DNA of 64,000 bases, taken from positions 15,212,241-15,276,240 of the forward strand of contig CM049318.1 of assembly GCA_026874595.1 (NCBI GenBank), read 5' to 3'. The notes under the pieces are model-generated. The model searched no databases. It was not told the DNA's origin and saw nothing but the letters and a program-made list of their open reading frames with translations. Made by a program: the position numbers and the translations under genes. The stretch comes from Sipunculus nudus (lineage: Eukaryota > Annelida > Sipuncula > Golfingiida > Sipunculidae). Shown here piece by piece: positions 1-10,569 of the stretch; the first letter of the stretch is position 1; each line of letters begins with the position of its first letter.

Positions 1-1479
1 TCTCCCATACTCCCCCGTCTGTGCTTCGACCGCCACCCCAAAAAATTATATTCTAATGACATTTATCCGCATTTATCCGTCACAATGCCTAAAGTTATAT
101 CGCTCACCGAAGACCGCACTGTAAGGCTCTATGAGGATGCAAATATTTTAGTCATTGTTGACAGCTTCTCATGGCTACAAGTATGCTGTCACTTGACACG
201 TTCCATACCAGTCGTTTTAGCATACTTGTTAACAAAACCTACCAAGTTCGAGTCCAATTACGTTTTAACTCAGCATATTGGTATATCCTTCTGCATGTTT
301 TTTTGAGTTTCTGAACGTCCGCATGCAAACAAAGGCTCGCACTACTCTTATTTAATAATAGTTCGAAATTTGCTCCCACGTTGTTTCCACTCATGCCGTA
401 GGAAAAAAAACCAAAACGAAAAATTCAAACATTGGTAAATATGTCATTTCACACTGCCATGCAGTGCTGCGCGTCCTGACGCTGTTTCTGCTACTGTATT
501 AACCACTTTTAATTTGCTTATTTTTTTCAGAAACCATTAAGAAAGTCACAATATGGCATACTTTAAGGCTCTGCATAAACATGATAACCATTTTGCGTAA
601 ACTGACAATCAACTAAAGAGTATCACGCTGTTTCGAAAGGAGCAGAACAACACGTGTAAACATCCTGACACTTGGCTCTGTTGTTTCGCGCGGTGTATAC
701 GGGACGATGATGTTAGCCTTTCTGTAAAAAAAACAACTACGCATGTAGAACAACGGTTGTTATTGCGTGAGTTATGTTGTGAACACACACACAGGAACGG
801 GAAAGAGCACATACCATCCTGGCAGAGGCAGAAAAAATTTCTCGGGAGACCTGGAAATATCATAAAAAAATTCTCAATATTGATCTAAAAATAATCCCAA
901 CAATCCCTACATGACGATAGATGATGTATTATTTGACGGTGTCACAAATTCTATACTGGGCAGACTCCAAGGTCATCTTATTGTCAGAGTTCATTTTACA
1001 CGCATACACACACGACTTTTCCCCCCACAAGATTACAATATAAAACGAACAGGAATAACACTGCTATCATGTTTAATGTGGTCTAACTAATATTGCTGTT
1101 TCCACTTGCATTGCAGATAAACACAAACTATTGTTTTCGTTTTAATGGCCCTGTGTGAAAAAAAAAAAAATAAAAAAGCTTCATTCAATCCCTTTCCATG
1201 AATTAATTGAAACATAAGTTTTCTTGATATTTCAGACTCAGTCAGTTCGGTGCAGAATTTATAATGATGGTAAATTTATCATTTGTTTAATAAAAAGGGA
1301 AAATATTCTAGACGTTTGTGTTCACCAGTGTTATCGATATTTTAGGTCCCTTTGGTATTATTTATTTGGATACAGTAAATATTTTTTTTGTTACAACTGC
1401 TGTAAAATATAGAGATCGCTAATGCTGAAACAATTATCAGTATTTTATTTTACTATGCTAAAATCAGTAGTTTAGCAAG
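1..1479. other. Unassigned AT-rich DNA, no gene seen
   Basis: No splice-linked coding exon or RNA gene could be supported here. A short stretch near 100-285 resembles the flank of the second glycosyltransferase-like gene copy around 55430-55590: shared words include GATGCAAATATTTT followed by GTCATT, and a 'gttttaac-cagca-attgg' block. It may be a dispersed repeat or the edge of another duplicated unit. The remaining small open frames look like chance. Confidence 0.4.
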
Positions 1480-1853
1480 TCTTGCATAGACAGTCCATGT
1501 CTCGCAGCCATACAGCAGGCAAGTTATGCCTTGTAGACCTGGATCATGGTTTCAAGATGGATGCCTCTCCGCTCCCAGACGTTTGAGTGGAGTCTACCAA
1601 AAGCAATGTGGCTTTTTCAACTATGTTGTTAACCTCGTCATCTTTTGTTTTCTGTCTTTGACAATGTGCTGCCCAGATATGTGAATTTGTCCACCACCTT
1701 CAGATTTGACCAAGGCACCATGGTGGATGGTCATCTTATTGATTTCCTGATGCTGGTTGGTGCATCACTTAGTCTTCTTAATGCTGATGGTAAGCCCGTA
1801 GTTGTCACATGCATGAGTCATGTTGTGCTGCATGCCTGATTCTGAAAAAAATT
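1480..1853 (-). mobile_element. Degraded non-LTR retrotransposon (LINE) reverse-transcriptase fragment
   Basis: Read on the minus strand, pieces of the C-terminal half of a LINE reverse transcriptase appear in shifting frames: VVDKFTYLGSTLS, then AFGRLHSNVWERRGI, then LYGCETWTVY. These are classic words of the thumb and post-palm region of animal non-LTR retrotransposons. In-frame stops and at least two frame changes separate them, so it is a dead remnant without endonuclease or N-terminal domains. The motif order runs with falling coordinates, which fixes the strand. The clade cannot be assigned from this piece. Confidence 0.8.
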
Positions 1854-2030
1854 CAGTGTGCAATGACTGCGTGTTAAACACCATGTTTAAATTACAGTTG
1901 GTTTCCGCCTTTCTGTGTGGTTTCTTTTAAAGAGTAACAATAACATCAACGTGTCAATGCAGCTGTAGGGGATTTCCAAACGAAGTCCCTTTCTTAAGTC
2001 GTTCTATTTATAGCGGATCCACTTCAAGGA

Positions 2031-2070
<40 letters not shown>
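2031..2070. repeat. (AT)n microsatellite
   Basis: An almost uninterrupted AT dinucleotide run of about 20 units, just outside the left arm of the large inverted repeat. Confidence 0.95.
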
Positions 2071-2075
<5 letters not shown>

Positions 2076-2159
2076 TTAAAAAAAGGCGCCCACATACTTT
2101 CAAAATATTGTAAAACAGATTTTTGGCTATGCTAAGCCCTTTCAATTACGTCGCAATAA

Positions 2160-4110
2160 AAAAAATCGCACGGTCACAATTTTGTAGCGATTGATCTGAA
2201 ACTTACAGGGTTAATTGAAAAACAAAAGTCCTGGAAGCCTATTGTTTTTGGACAATATAGGTCAAATATCAAAAGTCAAGGTCATCGAAAAACTATGAAA
2301 TTTTATCTCTTTTCGTCATAAATGTGTCAATATTAGACCTATCTTCACAAACTTTGACTCATTTGCTTCCTCTGAGTCTTGGCCATACTCTCAAACCGTA
2401 AACCTTACCTGCCTAAAGTTTAACTCATATTAACCGGCTTTTGTGGCTCAGGGGTAGTGCGCAGGACTCAACGCCGAGAGATCGTGAGTTCGAATCTCAG
2501 CCGAGGCGGTGAGATTTTCCACGGTCGGGTACCCCCCCCCCCGGGTGAGCGCTCTGCAGGCCTTATGGGGAGACTGTGCCATCAGTCGTGTTTCACTCAC
2601 TAACGAGTGCGCCTTTCGGGGGTTCCTCGGTGTTATGACCCAGTCATGGGGATGACACACACAGAGTGCCCGCAGGAGTGGTATACCGAACCTGGTTGAC
2701 GCCAGGAAAATCGGATATAAGCCCCTGTCACGTAGTCCGAAACCGGAACCTAACTCTGCAGAGTACATATACTTAGTCAAGCAAAAGCATTAAAAACGGA
2801 GGCGTTTACCTCCACCAAAAGCAAAAATCTTTAAAAAAAGTTAGCTCATCTTATTTCTCTTCACCTTTTCCATAATCTTATTTTATCATCTGTTATCTCA
2901 GACGTGTCACCTTGTCAGTATGTCTGGCTATTGCATACAAGTTCGCCTGTTTGCTGGTCCTTGCATTTTAAATTAGCAACTTCAGGCCACAGTTCTGCAG
3001 GAATCCTTTTGAAACTGGTACATCTTATGTCTTATACTAGTATCAAAAGTAAATTTTCATTTTTTTTTGGAAAACAGCCGCTAGTGTGCGCTGCACTTGA
3101 AACGCTATAACATTATTGGTCATATCTCCTGAGGTATACACCTTACCTGCATAAACTATAGCTCATTTTGTTCCTCTTCACCTTCTCCATAAGCTAAATT
3201 AGTCATCTGTAATCTTAGATTTCAAACTTTGTCAGTATGTCTGTCTGTTTGTCAGTAGTCCTCCATTTCGGCTGCTTGCTGGTTCTTGCGTCATACAAAT
3301 AGCATTTTAGAGGCCACAGTTTCCTTATGTAACTAGAACAACGTATCTCTTACACTCGAAAGTGATTTTTCATTTTCGGGAAAGAGACGCTAGGGGCGCT
3401 GCACACGAAACACTTCAACATATCATTTTTAGGCCATATCTCCAAAAGTATTAACCTTATCTACGTAAATTATACCTCATTTGGTTCCCTGTGCTTTCTC
3501 CAGGAGATGGATTGGTCAGCTGTTAATTATGATATATCAATGTGTCAGTTTGTCCGTCTCTTTGTCAGTTATTGTTGCCTCCCTGTTTTTTCTTTCGTCT
3601 GACATATAGCATTCCAAAGCAGTCCCTCTGAATCTTATACCGGTGATAGAACCCATGAAGGTCTAGAAGTTTCATGCCTTTTAATGGTAATAGGTCAAGG
3701 TCAAGTTCATAAATCATTACAAAATCGTTTTTTTCTTCATATCTTCTGAAATTTTTTCGTAACCGCATAAACTGTAACTCATTTTACTCGAGTACTGTCC
3801 TCACTTTTCTGTAACCATGGTTACGCATTTTTCAGGAAAGTTCGTGATATTCCAAAATATGGAGTCTCATTTTCTAACATTTTTCTAGGTGAAGGTCATA
3901 AAAAGCCCAAATATTATTTTGCTCCTAACTTCGTCAAGTATTGTCCTATCTACTCAAACTATAGCTTATTTGATTTGTCTCTGCGTTTCCCACTCTGAGG
4001 ATCGGGGTTGTGTCAGTCTGTCACTATGTCTCTCTGTTCGTCTTTCGTTGTCAATTTCTCCCGCTTGCTTGTTCTTTGGTCTGACATACGTCATTCTGCA
4101 GTTCACATTG
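2160..4110 (+). repeat. Left arm of a large inverted repeat made of ~315 bp units
   Basis: Degenerate tandem units recur at about 315 bp. Landmarks are 'caccttttccataa' near 2862, 'caccttctccataag' near 3180, 'gctttctccaggag' near 3489 and 'tttctgtaacca' near 3806. Each is preceded by 'ataaactatagctcattt'-type sequence and followed by 'tgtcagtatgtctg'. The same units appear in reverse complement at about 7255-8620. For example, 2170-2290 matches 8510-8610, sharing 'cctatattg-ccaaaaacaatag' on opposite strands. A SINE interrupts the first unit. No coding sequence is seen; small open frames here are by-products. Confidence 0.75.
2431..2838 (+). mobile_element. tRNA-derived SINE
   Basis: The head is tRNA-like, with an A-box-like TGGCTCAGGGGTAGTG and a B-box-like GAGTTCGAATCTC spaced as in a tRNA gene. 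About 300 bp of unrelated body follows, with a short hairpin (GGAGGCGTTTACCTCC) and an A-rich tail. It sits inside the first ~315 bp unit of the inverted-repeat arm. The flanks 'aagtttaactcat' (about 2416) and 'aaagttagctcat' (about 2838) look like an imperfect target-site duplication. The RNA polymerase III promoter role is inferred from the boxes. An open frame on the opposite strand is a shadow. Confidence 0.75.
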
Positions 4111-4330
4111 TTTTAGCACTGAACCTGTTTCTCCATAGATTTTAAGTACGCCCAGCATTTTAACATGACACGTTAGGGCAAAGGTGACGTTTTCAATAAA
4201 AAAGGTCCTTTTTTATCCGAATCCACTCCTGTCTCATGGTATTATTTAAGGATTATTAACAGATGTGGTGAATTTTCGAATGACTGTCTTTTTCTGTATT
4301 CATTTATATAATTTAGTCGCAGGACTGTGA

Positions 4331-4332
4331 TG

Positions 4333-4398
<66 letters not shown>
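4331..4398. repeat. (TA)n(TG)n compound microsatellite
   Basis: A TA run passes directly into a TG run. It makes the opposite-strand frame read as alternating Ile-Tyr and Thr-His, which is not a protein. Confidence 0.95.
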
Positions 4399-4759
4399 AG
4401 ACGAGGTAAAGGTAAAGGCTAGTCGTTTATCAAGTAGAAACGTTTGAAAAGACAACGTATATTTATGTTTCATAGTGTCTCTCGTCATGGTCGGCAAGTC
4501 CTTTAAAATTAGCTGAAGCAGGGCTAGACTGAAACAAGTAGGGACTCTGCTTGCAAATTCCCAGCATACAGGTCTTTTTTTAAGTTGTTGTTTACGTCTC
4601 CATTAGACATCATAAAATCACGCATAAGTAAATGTTGGTCTAGAGGTTGTCTTTACCACAATTTCCGAATACATTTTCGTAATGTATCTTTTCGTAATGA
4701 TTCAGCTCCATTTACAAGACTGCGTAATAAGCCAAGAAAAACTCTTTCAAGAGGTGTGT

Positions 4760-4876
4760 TTATCGGTATATATAAGCATATATATAAATGTGCATATATA
4801 GGTGTGTATATAGATGTGTGTATATATACATAAATATATATATATATGTGTATTATATATCATATATATATATATG
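4760..4876. repeat. Imperfect AT-rich microsatellite
   Basis: Interrupted TA and TATG repeats upstream of the first exon of the Trp/Cys-rich gene. No promoter element can be singled out in it. Confidence 0.8.
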
Positions 4877-5038
4877 ACCTTTCCATGACCTTCCGAGCGA
4901 CTGCTCTGTCCATTGTATTTGTACACAGAGGGGTCGGGCATCTGCTGTGGCTCAGTGCAATTAAATGAAAAGACATCAGAAGACTAGATCCGGTGTCAGA
5001 AAACGTTGACTGAGTTGTTGACCGTCAAAGTCACCAGT

Positions 5039-8000
5039 ATGATTGTCAAGGTAAGCGTGTTTAAACTTACCATCGTCTTTATTAGGCAAAAAAGGTATGG
5101 TTCTCAAGCAATTTTTTTTCAGAAATCAGTGCTGCCGGGCGATATTTAATTTTTTACCTTTTTTTGTATGTTTCGATAAAAATGTCATATGATCAGGGAA
5201 AAGCATGAAAATAACAGAATTTTTTGGCTAAACAGGTAAAAGCACCACATAACAAAGGAAATCCTTTCAAAATTGTATTATTTTATCTTCTTAAAGTAGG
5301 AATATCAAAATAAAAATGTTTGATGCGGGGATTTAAATTGACGCGGGCGGAGCTTTTGAAAAATACCTTGTATTTTTTTGGCCTTATGATGAAATATTAA
5401 ACTGAAATTAAACTAAATTAGACAGGCTTTCTAACATTTCATTCAATACAGACAGGTCTTTGACCAATAGCGGACAGGGTTTATTATTAGGATTGACAAC
5501 AACTGATAAAACATTTTAGGTTATTGTACAAGTCAAATGGCTTTAAAGTTTTCCATGCAAGCATCTTCTGTATAACTATTATCACAAATATCAGACTATG
5601 GACAATCCCAAACCTTCTGTCGATATTAACGGTTACTCTTTAGTGATTTTGCTCCGATATTAAACATCTTAAAAAAGAACCAAGACAATGTTATATTCAG
5701 AAGAAACTGTAGTATCAAGCTGAAATATATTGTTATGTTTTCAGGTTCATCTGGGGTTTTTCCTGGCCTGTATTCATGCCGTTTACGCTGTGGAGAGAGA
5801 ATGAGAGGGTGTCTGTCTTGGTTCTTAATGAGAACAACTCCAAGGCCGACCCTCCTCGGGGGTGCATGCAAACCGATCCTGTAGCACGTGGTCGTGCAGT
5901 TTGCAGAAACCGTCAAGCTGTCTATGGATCTAAGGAAGCGTAAGAGTCTTTGCCTTTCTGTAGAATTTGTGAAATAATCTCAGGGATAGTTTAGAAGTTG
6001 ATTATCCGTGAATGTTTATTAATCATGAATTTAAGTAGGATAATAAAGACAGTGTTCTACAGACTGAAGAACGGGGATAGTTTTGGGGAATTTGACCAGA
6101 GCCTTTTTTTTCCAAAATTCGGGCGATAAACATATTTTTGCACAGCCATTTTTACGCAAGAAGTTGAAATACATTTAAAGCCTTTGTACCAAGCTATACA
6201 AATGTCAGGTGATTGACTGATTACTTTGCCAACGGTTACTTGATTGGTTGCACACTAATGCTCTGAACATGAACATTCATGGGATGAATGACATGTACTA
6301 GTCATATGATCACTTAGAGTTAATGGTTAGGTCAAATAAGGTCTTACCTGACTCTGTACCATTTCCATAACAGTGAGGCAGCGAAAGCAGAAGCAAGGAA
6401 GCGGGCACTTGGTGAGGAAAAACAACTGGCCACGCCAAGAAGATTTGGAATACCGTAAGTTGTATTATGGTGTTATTATGTGTGTATGTATTATTAAAAT
6501 TATTTACAGCCAATGTTTTGTGAAACAATTTTTTATAAATTCAGCTGAAATAGACTAAGATTTCGAGGGATTCTAATAGGTACAGTTAAATATGCTTACA
6601 TTTGAATTTAACCATTTTTGCAATGTTGTGTCTAATTTGAGATTTTTATTTTTTTTATATCAAACCTTAGTGTCTGTGTGATACATATATTGCCATTTGT
6701 ATATTTCACCTTTCATAAGGAAAGACATGACTGCTTTACATCATGATTACATATTTGGTCGATGTCATTAAATTTGTGATGTTCCCCTAAATATAGACAT
6801 GTTTTTATTGTTCATCGAATGTAGACAATCCTTCGGAAGGTGCCAATCCATGTACCGCTATACTGTACACTGGGTAAACTTCTGTTGGGGTGGACACTGT
6901 ACCTGGGCTTTTGTCTTCCCGGCCGTCATAGTGAGAGACTGTTTGTGAGTATAACCGAATAATCTCCGATATTTATGACACTTTGCCTTGCAGAATACAA
7001 AACATAGGTGGTGCCGTCTGCAGTTTAAAAACATGTACTAGTCATATGATCAGCATTATGGTAAATTTTTTAGGTACAAGTTGCAAATAGTCCAGATAGA
7101 TTGAGTAACATTTATTATATTATGTTTACACACATAAATAAACGACCATAGGTCGAACGCTTACCGGAAATCGAAATGATAGACAGACAGACAGATAGAA
7201 GATACTGTCGGTTTTCTATCAATAGAATGATTCCCAGGGTCAAAAATGACGAACAGACAGACATACTGACAATGTGAGACAAGATTGACACCTGATCACT
7301 TTACCTGGTTATGGAGAAGGATCATAGGAAGGAAATAAGTTATAATTTATGTAATCGCGGTTTGTAGTTTTGGAGATATGACAAAATAATATTTTATTGG
7401 GGATGTTCGACTGCAGGGCCCTCTAGCGGACATATCCTAAAGACGACAAATGCGTTTCGTGATATTAGTGTATGACATAAGATGTCCCAGTTTTAAAAGG
7501 ATTCCTCTAAATCTCTGGCCTATTGAATGCCAAATGAGTGATGCAAGGACCAGCAAGCAGGTGAATTTGAGGAAACTGACAAACAGACAGACATACTGAC
7601 AAAGGACACAAGAATGAGACCAGTTACTTACTCAAATTATTGAAAAGACCATGAGGTAGGAAATATGCTATAGTTTTTGTAATTGAGGTTTATAGTTATC
7701 GAGATATGGCCAAAGAATGATATGTTGGGGAGGGTTGTGTGCAGCGCTCCCTAGTGGCCATATCCGGGAAAACGAAAATCTGTTTCGCTGTGTTAGTCTA
7801 AGACAAAAGATGTAATAGTTTCAAAAGGATTCTTTTAAAACTGTGGCCTGTAAACGCTATATATGAGCAAGCAGGCGAATTTGAGGACAACTGACTAACA
7901 GACAGACACACTGACAAAGTGACAAGATGACTAAACCAGATTATGGAGAAGACTCAGAAGAAGAAAATAGGCTATTTTTATGTAACTGAGGTTTATAATT

Positions 8001-10564
8001 TAGTAGATATGTCCAAAACATGATTTTTGAAGAGGTGTGCATCCAACGCCCCCTTGCGGCCGTATTAAAAAAATGAAAAAACAATTTCGAGATACTTGTG
8101 TAGGACTTCAGATTTGTCAGTTTCAAAAAAGATTGCTGCAACACTTTGGTCTCCAGGGCAAGATGAATGAAATCTCGAAATATCTCGTTTGACGAGATAT
8201 TATACAAGGTATTGCGAGACTTTAATTCAACCTTTTAGTACTAATTGAATGCTAACTAATGCAAAAAACTAGACCTCTGTAGCTTTAAAATTGACAAAGT
8301 TAGAAAAATAAAACCACTTATTTTGAAATATCGGCACTTTTCCCCGAAAATACGTTACCATGATTACCGCAAATTGACTCAGCTACACATCAGAAGACAG
8401 GCCTTTGAATGACGATTAAAATGAGCTACTGTTAAAGTAGATACGACTAATAGGAACACAGATTTGAAGAAAACCCCGTCTTGTATACTTTTGCTGAACT
8501 TGACCTTGACCTTCGACCTATATTGACCAAAAACAATAGACTCCTGTCATTTTTAATTTTCCATCAACTGTGTAAGTTTGAAAGCGATTGCTGCAAAATT
8601 GCGACCTGTAGAGAGGAAACAGGCAGACAAACAAACTAGACAACCAGAGGTCGAGCGCTTGCCGGAAGTTGTAATGACAGACAAACGGACATACGATACA
8701 ATTTGTCAGTTTTCTATCAACTGAGTGACTGTCAGAGCGAATCGGATATTTCCGGCAAGCAACAAACAGACATTCGCGACTGACCAACCAGCTTTCCGAA
8801 ATTTCCGGCAAGCAATAATATTGTTAATTAATGCGTTTAGTTGCCCTACAATCTGAAGGATGTTAGTCCTGTTATGTACAATATATTTGTCCTATTCCAC
8901 TTAGATCAGGCATATTTCTGCAGTTTTATGATATCTTGCAATCAAAGGGTTCAAAATTCTGGTTTTGTCTTAAAGATCTCAAAATAAAGGTCCCCGGCGC
9001 ACTTGGTCTTTTCGTATACGGTCGTCATATTCCGATATGGTAGCAATGTTCACGTCTACCAAAGTTAACATTCGCATATTTGTCGGGGGTGGAGGGGGGA
9101 TGGGGAGGGTCAAGGTATACCTAACAGAGAGATATACTTGTACTTTCAATAAGCCGGAGCAGTGAGCAGTGGGAGATAAAATAAAACATGACATTCAAAC
9201 CGACAATCAATTTATATCTCGGCTTTTAAGTGTGGTATTTTTTTGTAAATTACTTATTCATGACGTGTATGACGTTTATATTTAAAAAAATTAACTGATT
9301 TATTCTGGACCTTAAAAGCAAAGTGTCTGTGGTATTGTCGTTTAGGTCTATAAGCAGTTAATAGCAAAAAAAGGCGTGCTATTGGTTTTACCCGATGGTA
9401 GGCACGTCGGACCAGCAGCCACAGCATGGTAAACTTATAACAACGGCAAACGGTGTGATCATGAGAAAAGGTCATCCTCTCGCCGGAAGTCCTTTCTACT
9501 TAACTCGAACTTCTTCCTCTTGGGCACTGTTTTTATCTAACGTAATTGGACGGACTATATTTGTCTCATCATTACATTGAAACCTACGCCATTTATGTCT
9601 CGAGAAGCTCAGATTCATTGTGATATGCATCAGCCCATCCACTTGAAATCCTTTCCACTAGTGTCGTGCTCCTGTGAGTCCGATTCTGCGCAGTTTGAGT
9701 AAACGTCAAAAATTCCTTGCGCATGCGCATTACGGAAGTCAGGAACATGGTGACCTTATTGAATCATAACGAACGTATAAGAAAGGGTCAAACGCGTTGC
9801 CGTGGCCTAAGTTTGGGTTGAAAAGAAGATTTCTGACGGATCGCCATGGATTTCCAGTTAGAAGTTACTTAGATCCGTGCCCTGAGAATGAAAAAAAAAC
9901 AACAAAAAAAGAACAACCCGACAAACGACGGACAAACAACCTTCGCTAAATATCAGAGGACTTTAGGCTAACTAAGCTTAAAAATATTATAAATTGTTTC
10001 ATGGGCATATTTGTAACATTTAACCTTAATATTGAATTTTTGTCTAGATATTGGACCATCGAAAGAATATTTGAGGCGTAAAATAAAAGCTACTAATACG
10101 CTCGGTAGATAAGGCTCTAAAATGGTAAAAAAGCAAAAAATTTTATAAAAAAGTTGCGAAATAATGGAAATATTTTTTTTTTTAATCAAAACTTAAATGT
10201 AACCTGTTAGATAATGAGTACAACATAATATAGACAAATGATAAAAGTATATATTTTTGTCGAAATATTTTATGTCATCACAGAAATTGAAGAAAAAAAA
10301 TCTACATATGCCTTTATTGTAGACATTTAGAATCATTTCCTTTTTTTCAGACACCACAACAGATGTTGCGAATGGTGGAGTTGGTGGTGCAGGTGCAAGG
10401 ATGTTTACGCTGACCGTTACGCATGGCTAGTTATACCGTATTGGTGGGGACAACATGGCGGAATTTGCCGGTGGCAAGGATGGTGCATCATGCGCGTGCG
10501 CATTAGATACAGAAATGGCTGCCGTTGTCCATGCAGTTGCGGTCTGTCACAGGTTGAAAAGTGA
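5039..10564 (+). CDS. Five-exon gene for a secreted Trp- and Cys-rich small protein (unrecognised; frameshifted in exon 2)
   Basis: Coding exons are 5039-5050, 5745-5939, 6374-6454, 6825-6944 and 10351-10564. Donors are GTAAGC, GTAAGA, GTAAGT and GTGAGT; acceptors are TTTTCAG, ATAACAG, ATGTAG and TTTTTTCAG. Exon 1 (ATG ATT GTC AAG) joins exon 2 to give a textbook hydrophobic signal peptide of about 19 residues ending Val-Tyr-Ala. That frame then hits TGA at 5802-5804. The +1 frame of exon 2 is fully open and joins exons 3, 4 and 5 without a stop (phase 2 at every junction), so one extra base near the GAGAGAGAA tract (about 5793-5803) would explain the break. Exon 3 is Ala/Lys/Arg/Glu-rich and propeptide-like. 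The rest carries about 16 Cys and many Trp. About 206 residues are expected. The frameshift may be real, allelic or a sequencing error. I do not recognise the family and assign no function. AATAAA lies at about 10583. Confidence 0.7.
6825..6944 (+). CDS. Exon 4 of the Trp/Cys-rich gene
   Basis: 120 bp, open in one frame, entered and left in phase 2. It encodes four Cys with aromatic-rich spacing, including the words HWVNFCWGGHC and FPAVIVRDC. Unspliced reading would stop at the TGA inside the donor GTGAGT, which supports its use as a donor. The density of Trp, Cys and Tyr matches exon 5 and differs from surrounding random frames. Confidence 0.7.
7255..8620 (-). repeat. Right arm of the large inverted repeat (~315 bp units)
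   Basis: Reverse-complement units of the 2160-4110 arm. 'ttatggagaaggatcatagg' near 7308, 'ttattgaaaagaccatgagg' near 7637 and 'attatggagaagactcagaag' near 7940 mark successive units. Each carries 'gacagacatactgacaa' and a 'cctctagcgg / ccctagtggcc' block. It lies within intron 4 of the Trp/Cys-rich gene. Confidence 0.75.
8621..10350. other. Rest of intron 4 of the Trp/Cys-rich gene
   Basis: No exon seen. A block at about 9560-9695 ('aacctacgcc', 'gagaagc', 'gtgagtccgattctgc-cag') has a diverged direct copy at about 17325-17450, indicating a low-copy dispersed repeat. A poly-T tract and CAG acceptor at 10341-10350 end the intron. Confidence 0.5.
10351..10564 (+). CDS. Terminal exon of the Trp/Cys-rich gene
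   Basis: After a poly-T acceptor, 214 bp stay open to TGA at 10562-10564. The exon encodes about 71 residues containing nine Trp and ten Cys. Clusters include CCEWWSWWCRC near the start and CRCPCSCG near the end, with a WWGQHGG segment between them. Such Trp density is rare. A disulfide-rich extracellular domain is the simplest reading given the signal peptide. I could not match it to a known cysteine framework. Its base composition is clearly richer in GC than the flanking intron. Confidence 0.75.
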
Positions 10565-10569
10565 TTTTT

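Noticed and set aside
2448-2780. 110-residue minus-strand frame
   Set aside because: Lies entirely in the tRNA-derived SINE; no independent coding evidence.
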